28,545 nt of DNA from a virus. The first letter of the stretch is position 1, and each line of letters opens with the position of its first letter. The stretch spans positions 1 through 28,545 of IMG/VR virus record IMGVR_UViG_3300030333_003194; one strand, given 5' to 3'. The translations under genes were made by a program, and so were the position numbers. Below the pieces are notes generated by a model. The model was given only the letters and a program-made list of their open reading frames with translations. It had not been told where the DNA came from and ran no database searches. Positions 13,307-20,968 of this stretch are shown piece by piece.

Positions 13307-13337
13307 CTTTATATGCGGAATCGAGTAGGGGATAATA
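13307..13337 (+). promoter_or_regulatory. promoter, TATATGCGGA class, leaderless start at 13337
   Basis: TATATGCGGA (13310-13319) and TAGGGG at offset +16 (13326-13331) repeat the arrangement at 2455 almost base for base up to the ATG. The ATG at 13337 is about 25 nt from the TATA centre. The in-frame ATG at 13313 lies inside the TATA box and should not be used. Confidence 0.75.
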
Positions 13338-14314
13338 TGAGTTGGGGAACACAAACCACAAACGTAAACAGTAAGAGTGCCGTAGAGTCTGCACCAAAGA
13401 CTCTATACAATCGAGAATACTACAGAAATCTTCTCGACACAAGACGCCAAGATACACAAGAGCAGAGAGCCGCTTTGGTTGGACATGAAAATACCGCCAA
13501 GACCGGACTTGCACTTTCTCTCATGGATAAAGAAATCATGTCCGGTAAGAAGGTTGTCATTCTTGACGTAGATAACTCTGCAAAGTCTACTGTGGATTAC
13601 ATTTACCCAGACCGTGAGAACATTATCGTTATCCCTCTACTAGATGAGTCGGATGATTCAATCTTCCATGAGGATAACTCAGTAGACCACCACGCTCTTG
13701 TAAACAAGACCAAGTGGTTCATCAATCTTCTAGCAGAAGACCTAGAAGAAAAACCCGGTTCTATAGCGGGTATTATATTTGATGGCGGTTCTACTTTCCT
13801 AAAGTGGTGCGAGTTTGCTATGCGACAGTCTCTACTATCTAAGGGCATTATAGAGAATGAGGATGACTCCTTCAATCAGAAGGAATGGCGAGAGCGCAAC
13901 CGAATGAACCGAGATGTTCTCGACAGACTACACGCTCTCCCTGTCCCTAAGATATTCAACACCTTCCACTTGAAGGCTATTCAAGAATACATGGATGACG
14001 GCACAGGTAAGAAGGTTCTAATGACTACGGGTGAGAGGCCCGATTGGGAGAAGGGAACAATGCGCCGATTCTCTCAGCAGATATTCCTATCCCGCTACAT
14101 GAAGAAGGCTGACATGGCCGCAGGCGTTAAGGGAGATAAGACACTACCGGATGACGAGTGGTGCATCAGAGCAACAATAGAAGAAATGAAGGGTAAGAAC
14201 ATGGAGTATGTAGGTTCAACACATACTATCCTTACAGTCAATCCACAAGGAGTAGAGTGGGTCGGGCTTCCTTTCCTCACAGACAAGAGTGATAAGGATG
14301 AGAATAAGGAATGA
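13337..14314 (+). CDS. RecA/RadA-superfamily ATPase (Sak4-like), 325 aa
   Basis: Walker A is GHENTAKTG (49-57) after a short beta strand, and Walker B is IAGIIFDGGS (143-152), with VVILDVDNSAKS between them. The size, the compact core and the absence of an N-terminal HhH domain fit phage RecA-like ATPases (Sak4/AAA_24 type) better than cellular RadA. Such proteins promote strand annealing or recombination with an SSB. The conserved Gly and Lys are present, so NTP binding is likely. It is the first gene of the unit containing the probable clamp and PolB; its start overlaps no other gene. Confidence 0.7.
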   Translation: MSWGTQTTNVNSKSAVESAPKTLYNREYYRNLLDTRRQDTQEQRAALVGHENTAKTGLALSLMDKEIMSGKKVVILDVDNSAKSTVDYIYPDRENIIVIPLLDESDDSIFHEDNSVDHHALVNKTKWFINLLAEDLEEKPGSIAGIIFDGGSTFLKWCEFAMRQSLLSKGIIENEDDSFNQKEWRERNRMNRDVLDRLHALPVPKIFNTFHLKAIQEYMDDGTGKKVLMTTGERPDWEKGTMRRFSQQIFLSRYMKKADMAAGVKGDKTLPDDEWCIRATIEEMKGKNMEYVGSTHTILTVNPQGVEWVGLPFLTDKSDKDENKE

Positions 14315-15140
14315 TGTTCTCCAAACTCTCTTGAAGAAGACCAAGAGAACGCAGACTATAGACGGTAAAATACAAGACCAAGTTTTATCTTGCGTCTTGA
14401 ATAACTCTGGCGGTTCAGCCAATACTGTCTCGTTAGTTAAAGATGGAGTTTCCTCTCTCTCTTATTTCTCTGGGCCAACAGAGGATAATGTCATCGGTGT
14501 TGCTGAGTCGTTATTTATAACGAGTATAGATAGTTTACTAGATGTGTTGAAATATCACTCAAGCCCTGTCACGCTGACGCAAGACGCACATAAATTAAGG
14601 GTAAAGTCATCTAACAAACAGACTACTTTACTAGCATCACCAGATGCTACTGCGTTTCCTCATAACCCTGCTACCCTCAAGGAGTGGACAGAAAAAGCAA
14701 AGTCTCTGCAACAGAGAATTGATATGAGTTTCGATGTTCCTACCTACACTTCTGTAGACGGCACCGAATACGATGCCAAAGGTGGGTATAAGATAGACTC
14801 AACAACCTTGTTTGAGGCTCTTAGGTGTGACTCTATGAATAAACAAAAGACTAACCAATACAGATTCTACCATGACCAATCCGGCCTTCATGTTGATGTG
14901 GGTAATGAGTTAAAGGGATTGACTACTTCAACCGTCTGTGGCAACGATGATATGCAGGGGGAAGAAGGTAAGTGGGAATACTTTGATGTGACGGTGCAGG
15001 GTGGATTACAACACTCCTTCGCTCACATTAACGGTGATATTTATTTGTGGTTCTTTGACTTTAGAGAGCAAGGTCAAGGGATTAGATTACTATTCGACTT
15101 GGGTGGACAAGATTTTATCTTCCAAGCGGGGCTGATATAA
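14298..15140 (+). CDS. probable PCNA-like sliding clamp, 280 aa
   Basis: I use ATG 14298; a GTG at 14289 in frame is equally possible. The protein opens MRIRNDVLQTLLKK and has repeated strand-helix-strand units (FITSIDSLLDVLKYHS, YKIDSTTLFEALRCDS, GLHVDVGNELKGLTTS) and an end IRLLFDLGGQDFIFQAGLI, similar to the pseudo-twofold layout of PCNA (about 250 residues). It is placed between a RecA-like ATPase and PolB and would be the partner of the RFC-like loader at 9453. Sequence identity to PCNA is low by eye, and an unrelated beta protein is possible. Confidence 0.5.
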   Translation: MRIRNDVLQTLLKKTKRTQTIDGKIQDQVLSCVLNNSGGSANTVSLVKDGVSSLSYFSGPTEDNVIGVAESLFITSIDSLLDVLKYHSSPVTLTQDAHKLRVKSSNKQTTLLASPDATAFPHNPATLKEWTEKAKSLQQRIDMSFDVPTYTSVDGTEYDAKGGYKIDSTTLFEALRCDSMNKQKTNQYRFYHDQSGLHVDVGNELKGLTTSTVCGNDDMQGEEGKWEYFDVTVQGGLQHSFAHINGDIYLWFFDFREQGQGIRLLFDLGGQDFIFQAGLI

Positions 15141-15424
15141 TGACTGTAATAAATGACGTAAGTGAGACGCTTAGAAAGATGATTGAATTAGGGGTAGAGG
15201 GAGATGCGATAGCATCAGACTCCCAATACACAGTAAGATTTACCCTTATAGATAATACCAAGCCAAAAAAATACCGTGACCCTGTATGGTTGCACGATGA
15301 ATATGTGGGACAAGAGAGAAGCATGGCTGACATAGGCAGAGAGTTTGGTATTAGTCCGGCGGCAGTAAACCAATGGCTCACCAAACATAATATACCGACA
15401 CGACCCAGAGGAAATCACAGGTGA
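15140..15424 (+). CDS. helix-turn-helix protein, 94 aa
   Basis: ATG 15140 shares a base with the previous TAA. Residues 45-90 read YRDPVWLHDEYVGQERSMAD, then IGREFGISPAAVNQWLTKHN and IPTR. This is the archaeal HTH pattern with a first helix after an aromatic WL..Y motif, a turn before GIS and a recognition helix AVNQWL. The N-terminal 40 residues are a separate small alpha/beta region. Likely DNA binding; its position just before PolB suggests a replication or transcription role. It is not of the five-member winged-helix family. Confidence 0.65.
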   Translation: MTVINDVSETLRKMIELGVEGDAIASDSQYTVRFTLIDNTKPKKYRDPVWLHDEYVGQERSMADIGREFGISPAAVNQWLTKHNIPTRPRGNHR

Positions 15425-15428
15425 GGTA

Positions 15429-17711
15429 ATGATAGTCACTAAGGGCAGAGGCAGAAGTGTCCTTGTCCGTTCTCGTAATGAAGATGGGACTAGAGTAGAG
15501 GAACAGATAAATGGTTATTGGCCCTACTTTTTCGTTAAAGAGGAAGATTCCTACCTATGCCATGCCGTGAGGAAAGAGAGGGGCTACAAAGGCGTCTATG
15601 GAGAAGACTTGGTGAAGATTGTAGTAGCAGACCCCAACGATATTTTTGAATTCAAACAAGAGCATCCCCACATACAAACATGGGAAGCAAACATACCTTA
15701 CCCTAACAGAGTCTTGATTGATAGAATCAATGAGGGTAAGAAGCCCTTCAAGAATTATGACCATAGAGTATGGTATCTTGATTGTGAGTGGAACCCCATA
15801 ACTAACGCTCTTACTGTAATGATAGTCTACGACTCGTATACAAATAAAGAGTATATTTGGTTTGTAGACAAGGAGAGGGAAGAGACAGTTTTACTCAATA
15901 AACTAGGGGATTATGACTATGAGACGCCCGCTAAGGCATTCCCCTCGGAAAGAGAGATGCTTGATAGTTTCTTAAGTCACATGGACTTACAAGACCCCGA
16001 TGTGATAACCGGATGGTATGTTGTCGGCGCTGATATTAAGACTATTATAGAAAGGTGTCGGGTTCACAATCTCTCTGCTTCCAGAATGTCACCCACAAGA
16101 GGCATAAGATACTCATTCAAGGATTGGGAACAACCCATAGATGGTAGGCTTTGTATAGACTTGATGGTAGCATTCACAAAACTATGGGAGTTAAAGAACG
16201 GTAAACTTCCCTCTAAGAAACTAGATGATGTTGCTTGGGAAGCACTCAAGCAGAAGAAGGTAGAATTACCAGACGGGCACAATACCTATTATACTGACTT
16301 GCCACTTTACATTCACTATTGCCGACAAGACGTAAGACTCTTGCCATTATTAGACAGTAAAGTAAATGCCATAAAATACTATCTGGCTTTACAACACCTA
16401 GTCCAATGCGACATACGTTCCACTCCTTTTATCACTAAAATGTTTACAACACTAGCACTTACCGACCCACAGTTTGAGGCAAGAATACCCACTAAACCAC
16501 AGTTTGGTAAGGTGGACTATCAAGGCGCAGATGTTATGGAAGTCGAACCCGGAGTCTATGAGAAGGTAGGTATTTTAGACATTAAAGCGATGTATCATAG
16601 CAACGCCGCCCTACATAATATCTCATGGGAAACCCTGTATGAGATAGACCCGCTAACTAAAGAAATTACTGATAAGTGTGACCTTTACTTGGGGGCGTTA
16701 TCCGATGTGGATGATTTCAAAGACTGTGGCAACGGCACCTTCTTTAGACAAGACAGAAAGGGTTTGTTGGTTAGGCAAATGGATAACATGACTAACCTAA
16801 GAAACAGGTTCAAGACGTTAATGAAAGATGACCCAGATAACTATGATAGGTGGGACACTATGCAGTTTGCTTGTAAGTCCTTAGTAGCATCTATGTATGG
16901 GGTCGCAGGTGACGCAAAATACGGGTTATATCACCCAGAAATTGCGGCCGCAATTACCCATACTTCAAGGGAAACTCTAAACACACTCAAGACGCTCGCT
17001 GAGAATGCCGGTTCTAAGGTGCTTTACGGCCACACAGATAGCGTCTTTTGTGAAATAGGTAGTCCGACTACCGGACAGAAATTAGTGGCCGCTATCAACA
17101 CGCAAATGGCCCCTATCGAGGTCGAGTTTGAGAAGTGGTGTTCAAGCATGATTTTACTCGCTAAAAACAGGTATGCAGGTAGGGTCACTTGGACTGATGG
17201 GAACACCCACGAACCTACACTTTATGTTAAGGGTATAGAATTGAAACAATCCCGTATGCCACCTGTGATGAAGGAATGTATGACCACTACTATAGAGGGA
17301 ATACTTGCCAATAAAGAGGAAGAAGAAATAACCAACACCCTACAAGAGACTATAAGCACTATTTTAAATGGAGACTACCCACTACTAGAATTATCTATGA
17401 AGGGTAAACTAGAGAAGAACCTTAGTGAATACAAAGTGTTGTCCGGTAATTCTGCGGCGGCGGCTTGGGCTAATGAGTTTCTAGGTAAGGGTTATAGTAA
17501 AGGCTCATACTTCCGTGTGTTGCTAGATACTAACGGAAAGTATATCGGGTTCGATGAACCAGAAGATATAGGTCATATAGATATAGGCTTTAAAGTAATG
17601 TGTAAGCGATTTATTGTAGACAAGGTATCACCATACTATGAAATGGTAGGGTGGTCTATGCAACCATTACACAACACTCTTGAAGGTCTAGGCAATATGT
17701 CTTGGCTATAG
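15429..17711 (+). CDS. polB: family B DNA polymerase with altered motifs, 760 aa
   Basis: Replicative polymerase candidate, preceded by GAGGT near the ATG. The 3'-5' exonuclease acids are present: D118 and E120 (LDCEWN), D202 (GWYVVGAD) and Y297-D301 (YCRQD). Polymerase motif A is DIKAMYHSN (384-392); motif B is KSLVASMYG (483-491); motif C is YGHTDS (533-538). Three usual residues differ: Exo II has GWY for GWN, motif B has Ala at the usual Asn, and motif C has His for the first Asp of YGDTDS. The catalytic Asp of motif A (D384) and the second Asp of motif C (D537) are kept, so activity is plausible. The length is typical of archaeal PolB. Last gene of its unit. Confidence 0.92.
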   Translation: MIVTKGRGRSVLVRSRNEDGTRVEEQINGYWPYFFVKEEDSYLCHAVRKERGYKGVYGEDLVKIVVADPNDIFEFKQEHPHIQTWEANIPYPNRVLIDRINEGKKPFKNYDHRVWYLDCEWNPITNALTVMIVYDSYTNKEYIWFVDKEREETVLLNKLGDYDYETPAKAFPSEREMLDSFLSHMDLQDPDVITGWYVVGADIKTIIERCRVHNLSASRMSPTRGIRYSFKDWEQPIDGRLCIDLMVAFTKLWELKNGKLPSKKLDDVAWEALKQKKVELPDGHNTYYTDLPLYIHYCRQDVRLLPLLDSKVNAIKYYLALQHLVQCDIRSTPFITKMFTTLALTDPQFEARIPTKPQFGKVDYQGADVMEVEPGVYEKVGILDIKAMYHSNAALHNISWETLYEIDPLTKEITDKCDLYLGALSDVDDFKDCGNGTFFRQDRKGLLVRQMDNMTNLRNRFKTLMKDDPDNYDRWDTMQFACKSLVASMYGVAGDAKYGLYHPEIAAAITHTSRETLNTLKTLAENAGSKVLYGHTDSVFCEIGSPTTGQKLVAAINTQMAPIEVEFEKWCSSMILLAKNRYAGRVTWTDGNTHEPTLYVKGIELKQSRMPPVMKECMTTTIEGILANKEEEEITNTLQETISTILNGDYPLLELSMKGKLEKNLSEYKVLSGNSAAAAWANEFLGKGYSKGSYFRVLLDTNGKYIGFDEPEDIGHIDIGFKVMCKRFIVDKVSPYYEMVGWSMQPLHNTLEGLGNMSWL

Positions 17712-17743
17712 TTTATATGCGGAGACGGTAGGGGTAGTAATTA
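17712..17743 (+). promoter_or_regulatory. promoter, TATATGCGGA class, leaderless start at 17743
   Basis: TATATGCGGA (17714-17723) follows the PolB stop directly, and TAGGGG starts at offset +15 (17729). The ATG at 17743 is about 26 nt from the TATA centre. The spacing is one base shorter than in the other four copies. Confidence 0.72.
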
Positions 17744-18045
17744 TGGGAAGAAGCAGAAGACTAAGTGGAAAACTAACGACAAAACAAATTGATAGTAAGG
17801 TAGATAATCTGATAGATGCAGTATCGGCAGATTTGGCTAGAGTAAATGGATTACTATACGGACTATTGAAAGAGTTTGACTTACTAGAGGAAACGGCGTG
17901 TGGTGCCTGTGGACAGGTGCTATTCCAACCGCTACTCCAAGCAATACCAAAAGATACTACTTGTCCTAAGTGTGGGTCTAATGTGGCACCAGAAGGCCAG
18001 ATGACTATAGACCAATGGGATAACGGAAAGACCGAGGAAGAGTGA
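17743..18045 (+). CDS. coiled-coil zinc-ribbon protein, 100 aa
   Basis: A basic N-terminus (MGRSRRLSGK) leads to a helix with heptad-like spacing (DSKVDNLIDAVSADLARVNG, then LLYGLLKEFDLLEE), then a ribbon with C53, C56, C74 and C77 (CGACGQV ... CPKCGS) and an acidic tail. The helix may dimerise it. Its stop overlaps the nuclease start (TGATG), suggesting coupled production. It could be a replication or nuclease cofactor; function unknown. Confidence 0.65.
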   Translation: MGRSRRLSGKLTTKQIDSKVDNLIDAVSADLARVNGLLYGLLKEFDLLEETACGACGQVLFQPLLQAIPKDTTCPKCGSNVAPEGQMTIDQWDNGKTEEE

Positions 18046-18902
18046 TGTGCCCTGCGGCAACAGAGGCACAAACTAAAGCCTCATCTTACAGACCCGGTGG
18101 CCCTGTCTTAAGGGTAAGTAAGTCATCCTTTATGACTTACAAGATGTGTCCTAGACAATTCTATTGGCGCTATGTGGCAGATGTTCCTAGCCCCCCACCA
18201 ACAGAGGCGGCTATTAGAGGAAGTCTCATACACTCTGCTATGGAACATGGCATCTTAGGTGAACCAGATGACATGATAAGATTCCTAGAAGCAGAACAAT
18301 TAGATGAAGATGACGGTGCGGTTTCATTACAACAATTACTACATTCTATCGCCGCAGACTTAGGTGGTTTTGATGTTGTAGAGGCAGAAATAAAACACCA
18401 AGTCTATGAGGAATTGAAATTAGAAAGTGGAATACTCCCTATAGTATGGGTTGGTATGATTGACGGTGTTATTCGTCATCCACAGGGCGGATTGATACTT
18501 GTAGAATTAAAGACAGGAAAAATGAATATGGGCAAGTTAGGTAGAACGAGAAAAGAATTGGTTTATTATAGCCGTCTTTTGAAACTAATGGGTTATGATG
18601 AAATAACACACTTCCTGTATCTCTCGCCCGACTACGAACTAGTAGACGGAGATAAACTTTTAGACGAGTATAAAAAGAGAGGAAAGACGATGTGGCTTGG
18701 TAGCGAAGGTGGCTTCGCTCTTTTAGAGCCTATACTTAACAGGTCTATTAATGCCTTTGAGAACAATTTATATGACACCATAGAATCTCTCAATTCCCAG
18801 AATTACCCCATGAATTGGAACGAATATTTTTGTCCTGTATGGTGTGACTTTCACTTAAATTGTGAATCTGAATTAACGGGAGATGTGGAGACATGGCAAT
18901 AG
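18045..18902 (+). CDS. Cas4/RecB-like PD-(D/E)XK nuclease, 285 aa
   Basis: The ATG at 18045 shares one base with the upstream stop; a GTG at 18042 is in frame too. SKSSFMTYKMCPRQFYWRYV near residues 25-44 is the N-terminal motif of the family with C35; RGSLIHSAMEHG gives the GxxxH motif with H63; GMIDGV contains D140; LVELKTGK contains the E154-x-K156 pair; ELVYYSRLL is the conserved Q/Y helix. FCPVWCDFHLNC gives C263, C267 and C273, which with C35 would hold a 4Fe-4S cluster as in Cas4 and AddB. Single-strand exonuclease or end-processing activity is likely. No CRISPR array or cas1/cas2 is present, so a replication/recombination role is more likely. Confidence 0.85.
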   Translation: MCPAATEAQTKASSYRPGGPVLRVSKSSFMTYKMCPRQFYWRYVADVPSPPPTEAAIRGSLIHSAMEHGILGEPDDMIRFLEAEQLDEDDGAVSLQQLLHSIAADLGGFDVVEAEIKHQVYEELKLESGILPIVWVGMIDGVIRHPQGGLILVELKTGKMNMGKLGRTRKELVYYSRLLKLMGYDEITHFLYLSPDYELVDGDKLLDEYKKRGKTMWLGSEGGFALLEPILNRSINAFENNLYDTIESLNSQNYPMNWNEYFCPVWCDFHLNCESELTGDVETWQ

Positions 18903-19060
18903 AAAAAATGATTAAATGCGAAAGTTGTGGTGCAGATGATATGTGGGAAGGATATGAAGATGTGGTTAGGCTTACCGGCCGTCAAGGAGATAAGCCAGAG
19001 ATGATTACCGTAGCGGGTTGCGCTTGTGGTTATCAACAGACAATAGTTTTACCAGAGTGA
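18893..19060 (+). CDS. zinc-ribbon microprotein, 55 aa
   Basis: The ATG at 18893 overlaps the nuclease end by ten bases. The product has CESCGADDMW near residue 9 and AGCACGYQQT near residue 41, two knuckles with a separation typical of a zinc ribbon, connected by a strand/loop. TGA at 19058-19060 lies just before the primase ATG. A nucleic-acid-binding accessory is plausible. Confidence 0.6.
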   Translation: MAIEKMIKCESCGADDMWEGYEDVVRLTGRQGDKPEMITVAGCACGYQQTIVLPE

Positions 19061-19064
19061 TAGT

Positions 19065-20069
19065 ATGTTGTTCCCTAGAGAGATGGGTCTTAGGCGTAGA
19101 CCTTGTGATACTAGGGAAAAGTTTGACGAGTATGTAAGAAAATTAAACGGTAAAGCATCCATCTATACTTCATTGTATTCCTATGAGAGAAGGCATCCTA
19201 CTAAGGCTTGGAAATATGACCCAGAATCAGTAATCATAGATAGAGCATGGTGGGACTTTGACACTACACCTACGCATGGAATAGAACAAGTCAAAAAAGA
19301 CGTTGCTACTTTACTCTCTAAATTAAATGGAGATGTGAGGGTGGTTGCTACGGGTCGTGGCTTCCATGTGCATGAGATATTTGAGAAGCCCGTAAAGGGA
19401 CAAGCAATAGCACGACACATCACACGATACCAGACACAAAAAGCCAAAGGGCTTGTGACTTTAGATGGGGTAGGAAACCCCCAAAAACTTACAAGGGTTC
19501 CAGACACATTTAATGTGGCTCGTGGTAAGTGGGCAGTAAATATTGATGTGGATAAATTCAAAGAAAGTCCATTGACTTATACAATCCCTAAAGAACCCAA
19601 GAAGGAGTTAAAGAAAAATGACCCGTTTAGGGGAGAAAAAAGACCCTCTAATTTTAACATAGTTAGGTGGATTGCTGATAACCCTGCTCTTGAAATCCAA
19701 GAGCCTAGCCTAGAGCCATTCGATGGTGAGATAAGCACGATGAATCAAGTGCCTATTCCCCCTTGTCTAGCAAAGGCCATCAAGCACGAGAACCCTAAGC
19801 ACGAGATAAGAGTAGCACTAGCACTCTATCTAGCAGACAATCTTAGGTGGTTTGCCCCACCAGACAATTTCAACGCAGAAGAGACGGCCCAAATAGGGGA
19901 AGAGATAACAGAATTTATCTCTACTCTGGGGTGGCGTGATTACAATAGGCAAACTACTAAAAGTCAAGTCATGTCTCTTCTAAAATACGCTCGCACTCCC
20001 TCGGCTAATTGGTTCAAAGCAAGAAACCTTTGTAATGATTCCTGTTGGCTACACGGAACAGGAGAATGA
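19065..20069 (+). CDS. archaeo-eukaryotic primase, PriS-like core with PriL-like C-terminus, 334 aa
   Basis: WWDFDTTPTHG contains the DxD pair (D64, D66), TGRGFHVHEIF (96-106) matches the GxGxHxH motif of AEP primases, and RVPDTFNVARGKWAVNID (144-161) fits the nucleotide-binding Arg/strand region. The C-terminal third (PPCLAKAI with C234, HEIRVALALYLADNL, QTTKSQVMSLLKYA, and NLCNDSCWLH with C323 and C327) resembles the PriL iron-sulfur domain with its 'PPC...C...C' layout; a fourth ligand is not obvious. This suggests both functions joined in one chain. It would make primers for PolB. The next gene's ATG overlaps the stop. Confidence 0.8.
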   Translation: MLFPREMGLRRRPCDTREKFDEYVRKLNGKASIYTSLYSYERRHPTKAWKYDPESVIIDRAWWDFDTTPTHGIEQVKKDVATLLSKLNGDVRVVATGRGFHVHEIFEKPVKGQAIARHITRYQTQKAKGLVTLDGVGNPQKLTRVPDTFNVARGKWAVNIDVDKFKESPLTYTIPKEPKKELKKNDPFRGEKRPSNFNIVRWIADNPALEIQEPSLEPFDGEISTMNQVPIPPCLAKAIKHENPKHEIRVALALYLADNLRWFAPPDNFNAEETAQIGEEITEFISTLGWRDYNRQTTKSQVMSLLKYARTPSANWFKARNLCNDSCWLHGTGE

Positions 20070-20215
20070 TAAATATGACAATGACACAGAAGAAAGTTAG
20101 ATGCCCGCTTTGTTTTAGCGATAAGGGATTTATAGAAGTGCATGGTTCATCCGCTTGTCTAAATTGCCACACTAAGATAGTATCTTGTTGTGGAGATGAC
20201 GGTTGCATCATATAA
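20066..20215 (+). CDS. zinc-ribbon microprotein, 49 aa
   Basis: ATG 20066 overlaps the primase stop (ATGA); a second in-frame ATG lies at 20075. The protein has CPLCFSDKG, then CLNCHTK, then SCCGDDGCII: four Cys for a ribbon and three more near the C-terminus. It is the last gene of the unit that starts at 17743. Function unknown. Confidence 0.6.
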   Translation: MINMTMTQKKVRCPLCFSDKGFIEVHGSSACLNCHTKIVSCCGDDGCII

Positions 20216-20218
20216 CTA

Positions 20219-20249
20219 CTTAAATATGCTACAGGTTCACAAGTATTTG
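20219..20249 (+). promoter_or_regulatory. archaeal TATA box with leaderless GTG start
   Basis: CTTAAATATGC begins just after the preceding stop; its AT core (20220-20227) is centred about 25 nt from the GTG at 20249. It shares ATATGC with the main promoters but lacks GCGGA and the downstream TAG, so it may be weaker or of another class. Confidence 0.5.
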
Positions 20250-20968
20250 TGCTACTAATAGACGATAGAGAAAACCCCAAAGTCGTGAATAAAATACTGA
20301 TGAGGCTAGGCGATTGGTCGCAAGACAATAAAAATGGCAAGGCTAAAGTAAAGCGCATGGTTAGTGCTGACTATGGCATGGGCCAATGGGGAATAGAGGC
20401 TAAAGAAATCAATGACCTCTATCGAAGTATAATTGGTAGCGGTAGAACAAGGACTATAGTAGACCAATTAAGGGACTTGGAAGAAAATTGGGAGAACCCT
20501 ATGTTGGTTGTCTACGGCACTAAACTTAAGCCCTATGTTCCCGGCTATGCTAACAGACAAAAAATGGCAATCGAAATGAGCAAGATGAAAAAAGTTATTT
20601 CCAGATTTAAACTGACTTTTTATCAGCGCTTCCCAAAAATAAAATACATGGAATTACAGAGCATGGAAGAGTTTGTAGATTGGCTTATCATAAACCATAC
20701 ACAAATGATGATGGATGGCGGCGCCCAGATAAATAGACTTCCAGACTTCGTAAGAAAGGAAAATAGTAAACCAAGCGATGATAGGGTTGCGGTGCTTTCT
20801 TCTATATCGGGTGTGACTCCCGCTATGGCAGTAGATTTACTACAACACTTTGGTTCTCTCCCAAAAGTTTTGCACAGTAGACAAACTCAAAAATCTCTAA
20901 TGGAAGTAAAGGGGATAGGTAGAACCAAAGCCAAAAAAATATTAGCCCTAAGAGATAAATTCAATTAG
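20249..20968 (+). CDS. XPF/ERCC4-type nuclease, 239 aa
   Basis: LLIDDRE (2-8) is the first acidic motif and GIEAKEINDLYRSIIGSGR (48-66) the nuclease core. The usual ERKxxxD appears as EAKxxxD (E50, K52, D56); the middle Arg is Ala. VVYGTKLK follows as the next strand. The C-terminal 60 residues form a double helix-hairpin-helix (LSSISGVTPAMAVDLLQHFG, then MEVKGIGRTKAKKILALRD). The size matches compact archaeal XPF and phage homologues without a helicase domain. It would cleave branched or flap DNA in recombination. The GTG start follows the TATA box at 20220. Its last eight bases overlap the end of the opposing giant gene. Confidence 0.85.
   Translation: MLLIDDRENPKVVNKILMRLGDWSQDNKNGKAKVKRMVSADYGMGQWGIEAKEINDLYRSIIGSGRTRTIVDQLRDLEENWENPMLVVYGTKLKPYVPGYANRQKMAIEMSKMKKVISRFKLTFYQRFPKIKYMELQSMEEFVDWLIINHTQMMMDGGAQINRLPDFVRKENSKPSDDRVAVLSSISGVTPAMAVDLLQHFGSLPKVLHSRQTQKSLMEVKGIGRTKAKKILALRDKFN
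20933..20939 (-). terminator. oligo-T termination site for the - strand transcript
   Basis: Seven A residues on the + strand read as TTTTTTT on the - strand, about 20 nt after the stop of the giant gene. A non-template T run is enough to stop archaeal RNA polymerase. It lies inside the coding sequence of the opposing nuclease gene. Confidence 0.45.

Noticed and set aside
18045-18902. Cas4-like nuclease as a sign of a CRISPR locus
   Set aside because: No direct repeats with spacers and no cas1 or cas2 are present; the family is common in viral replication modules.
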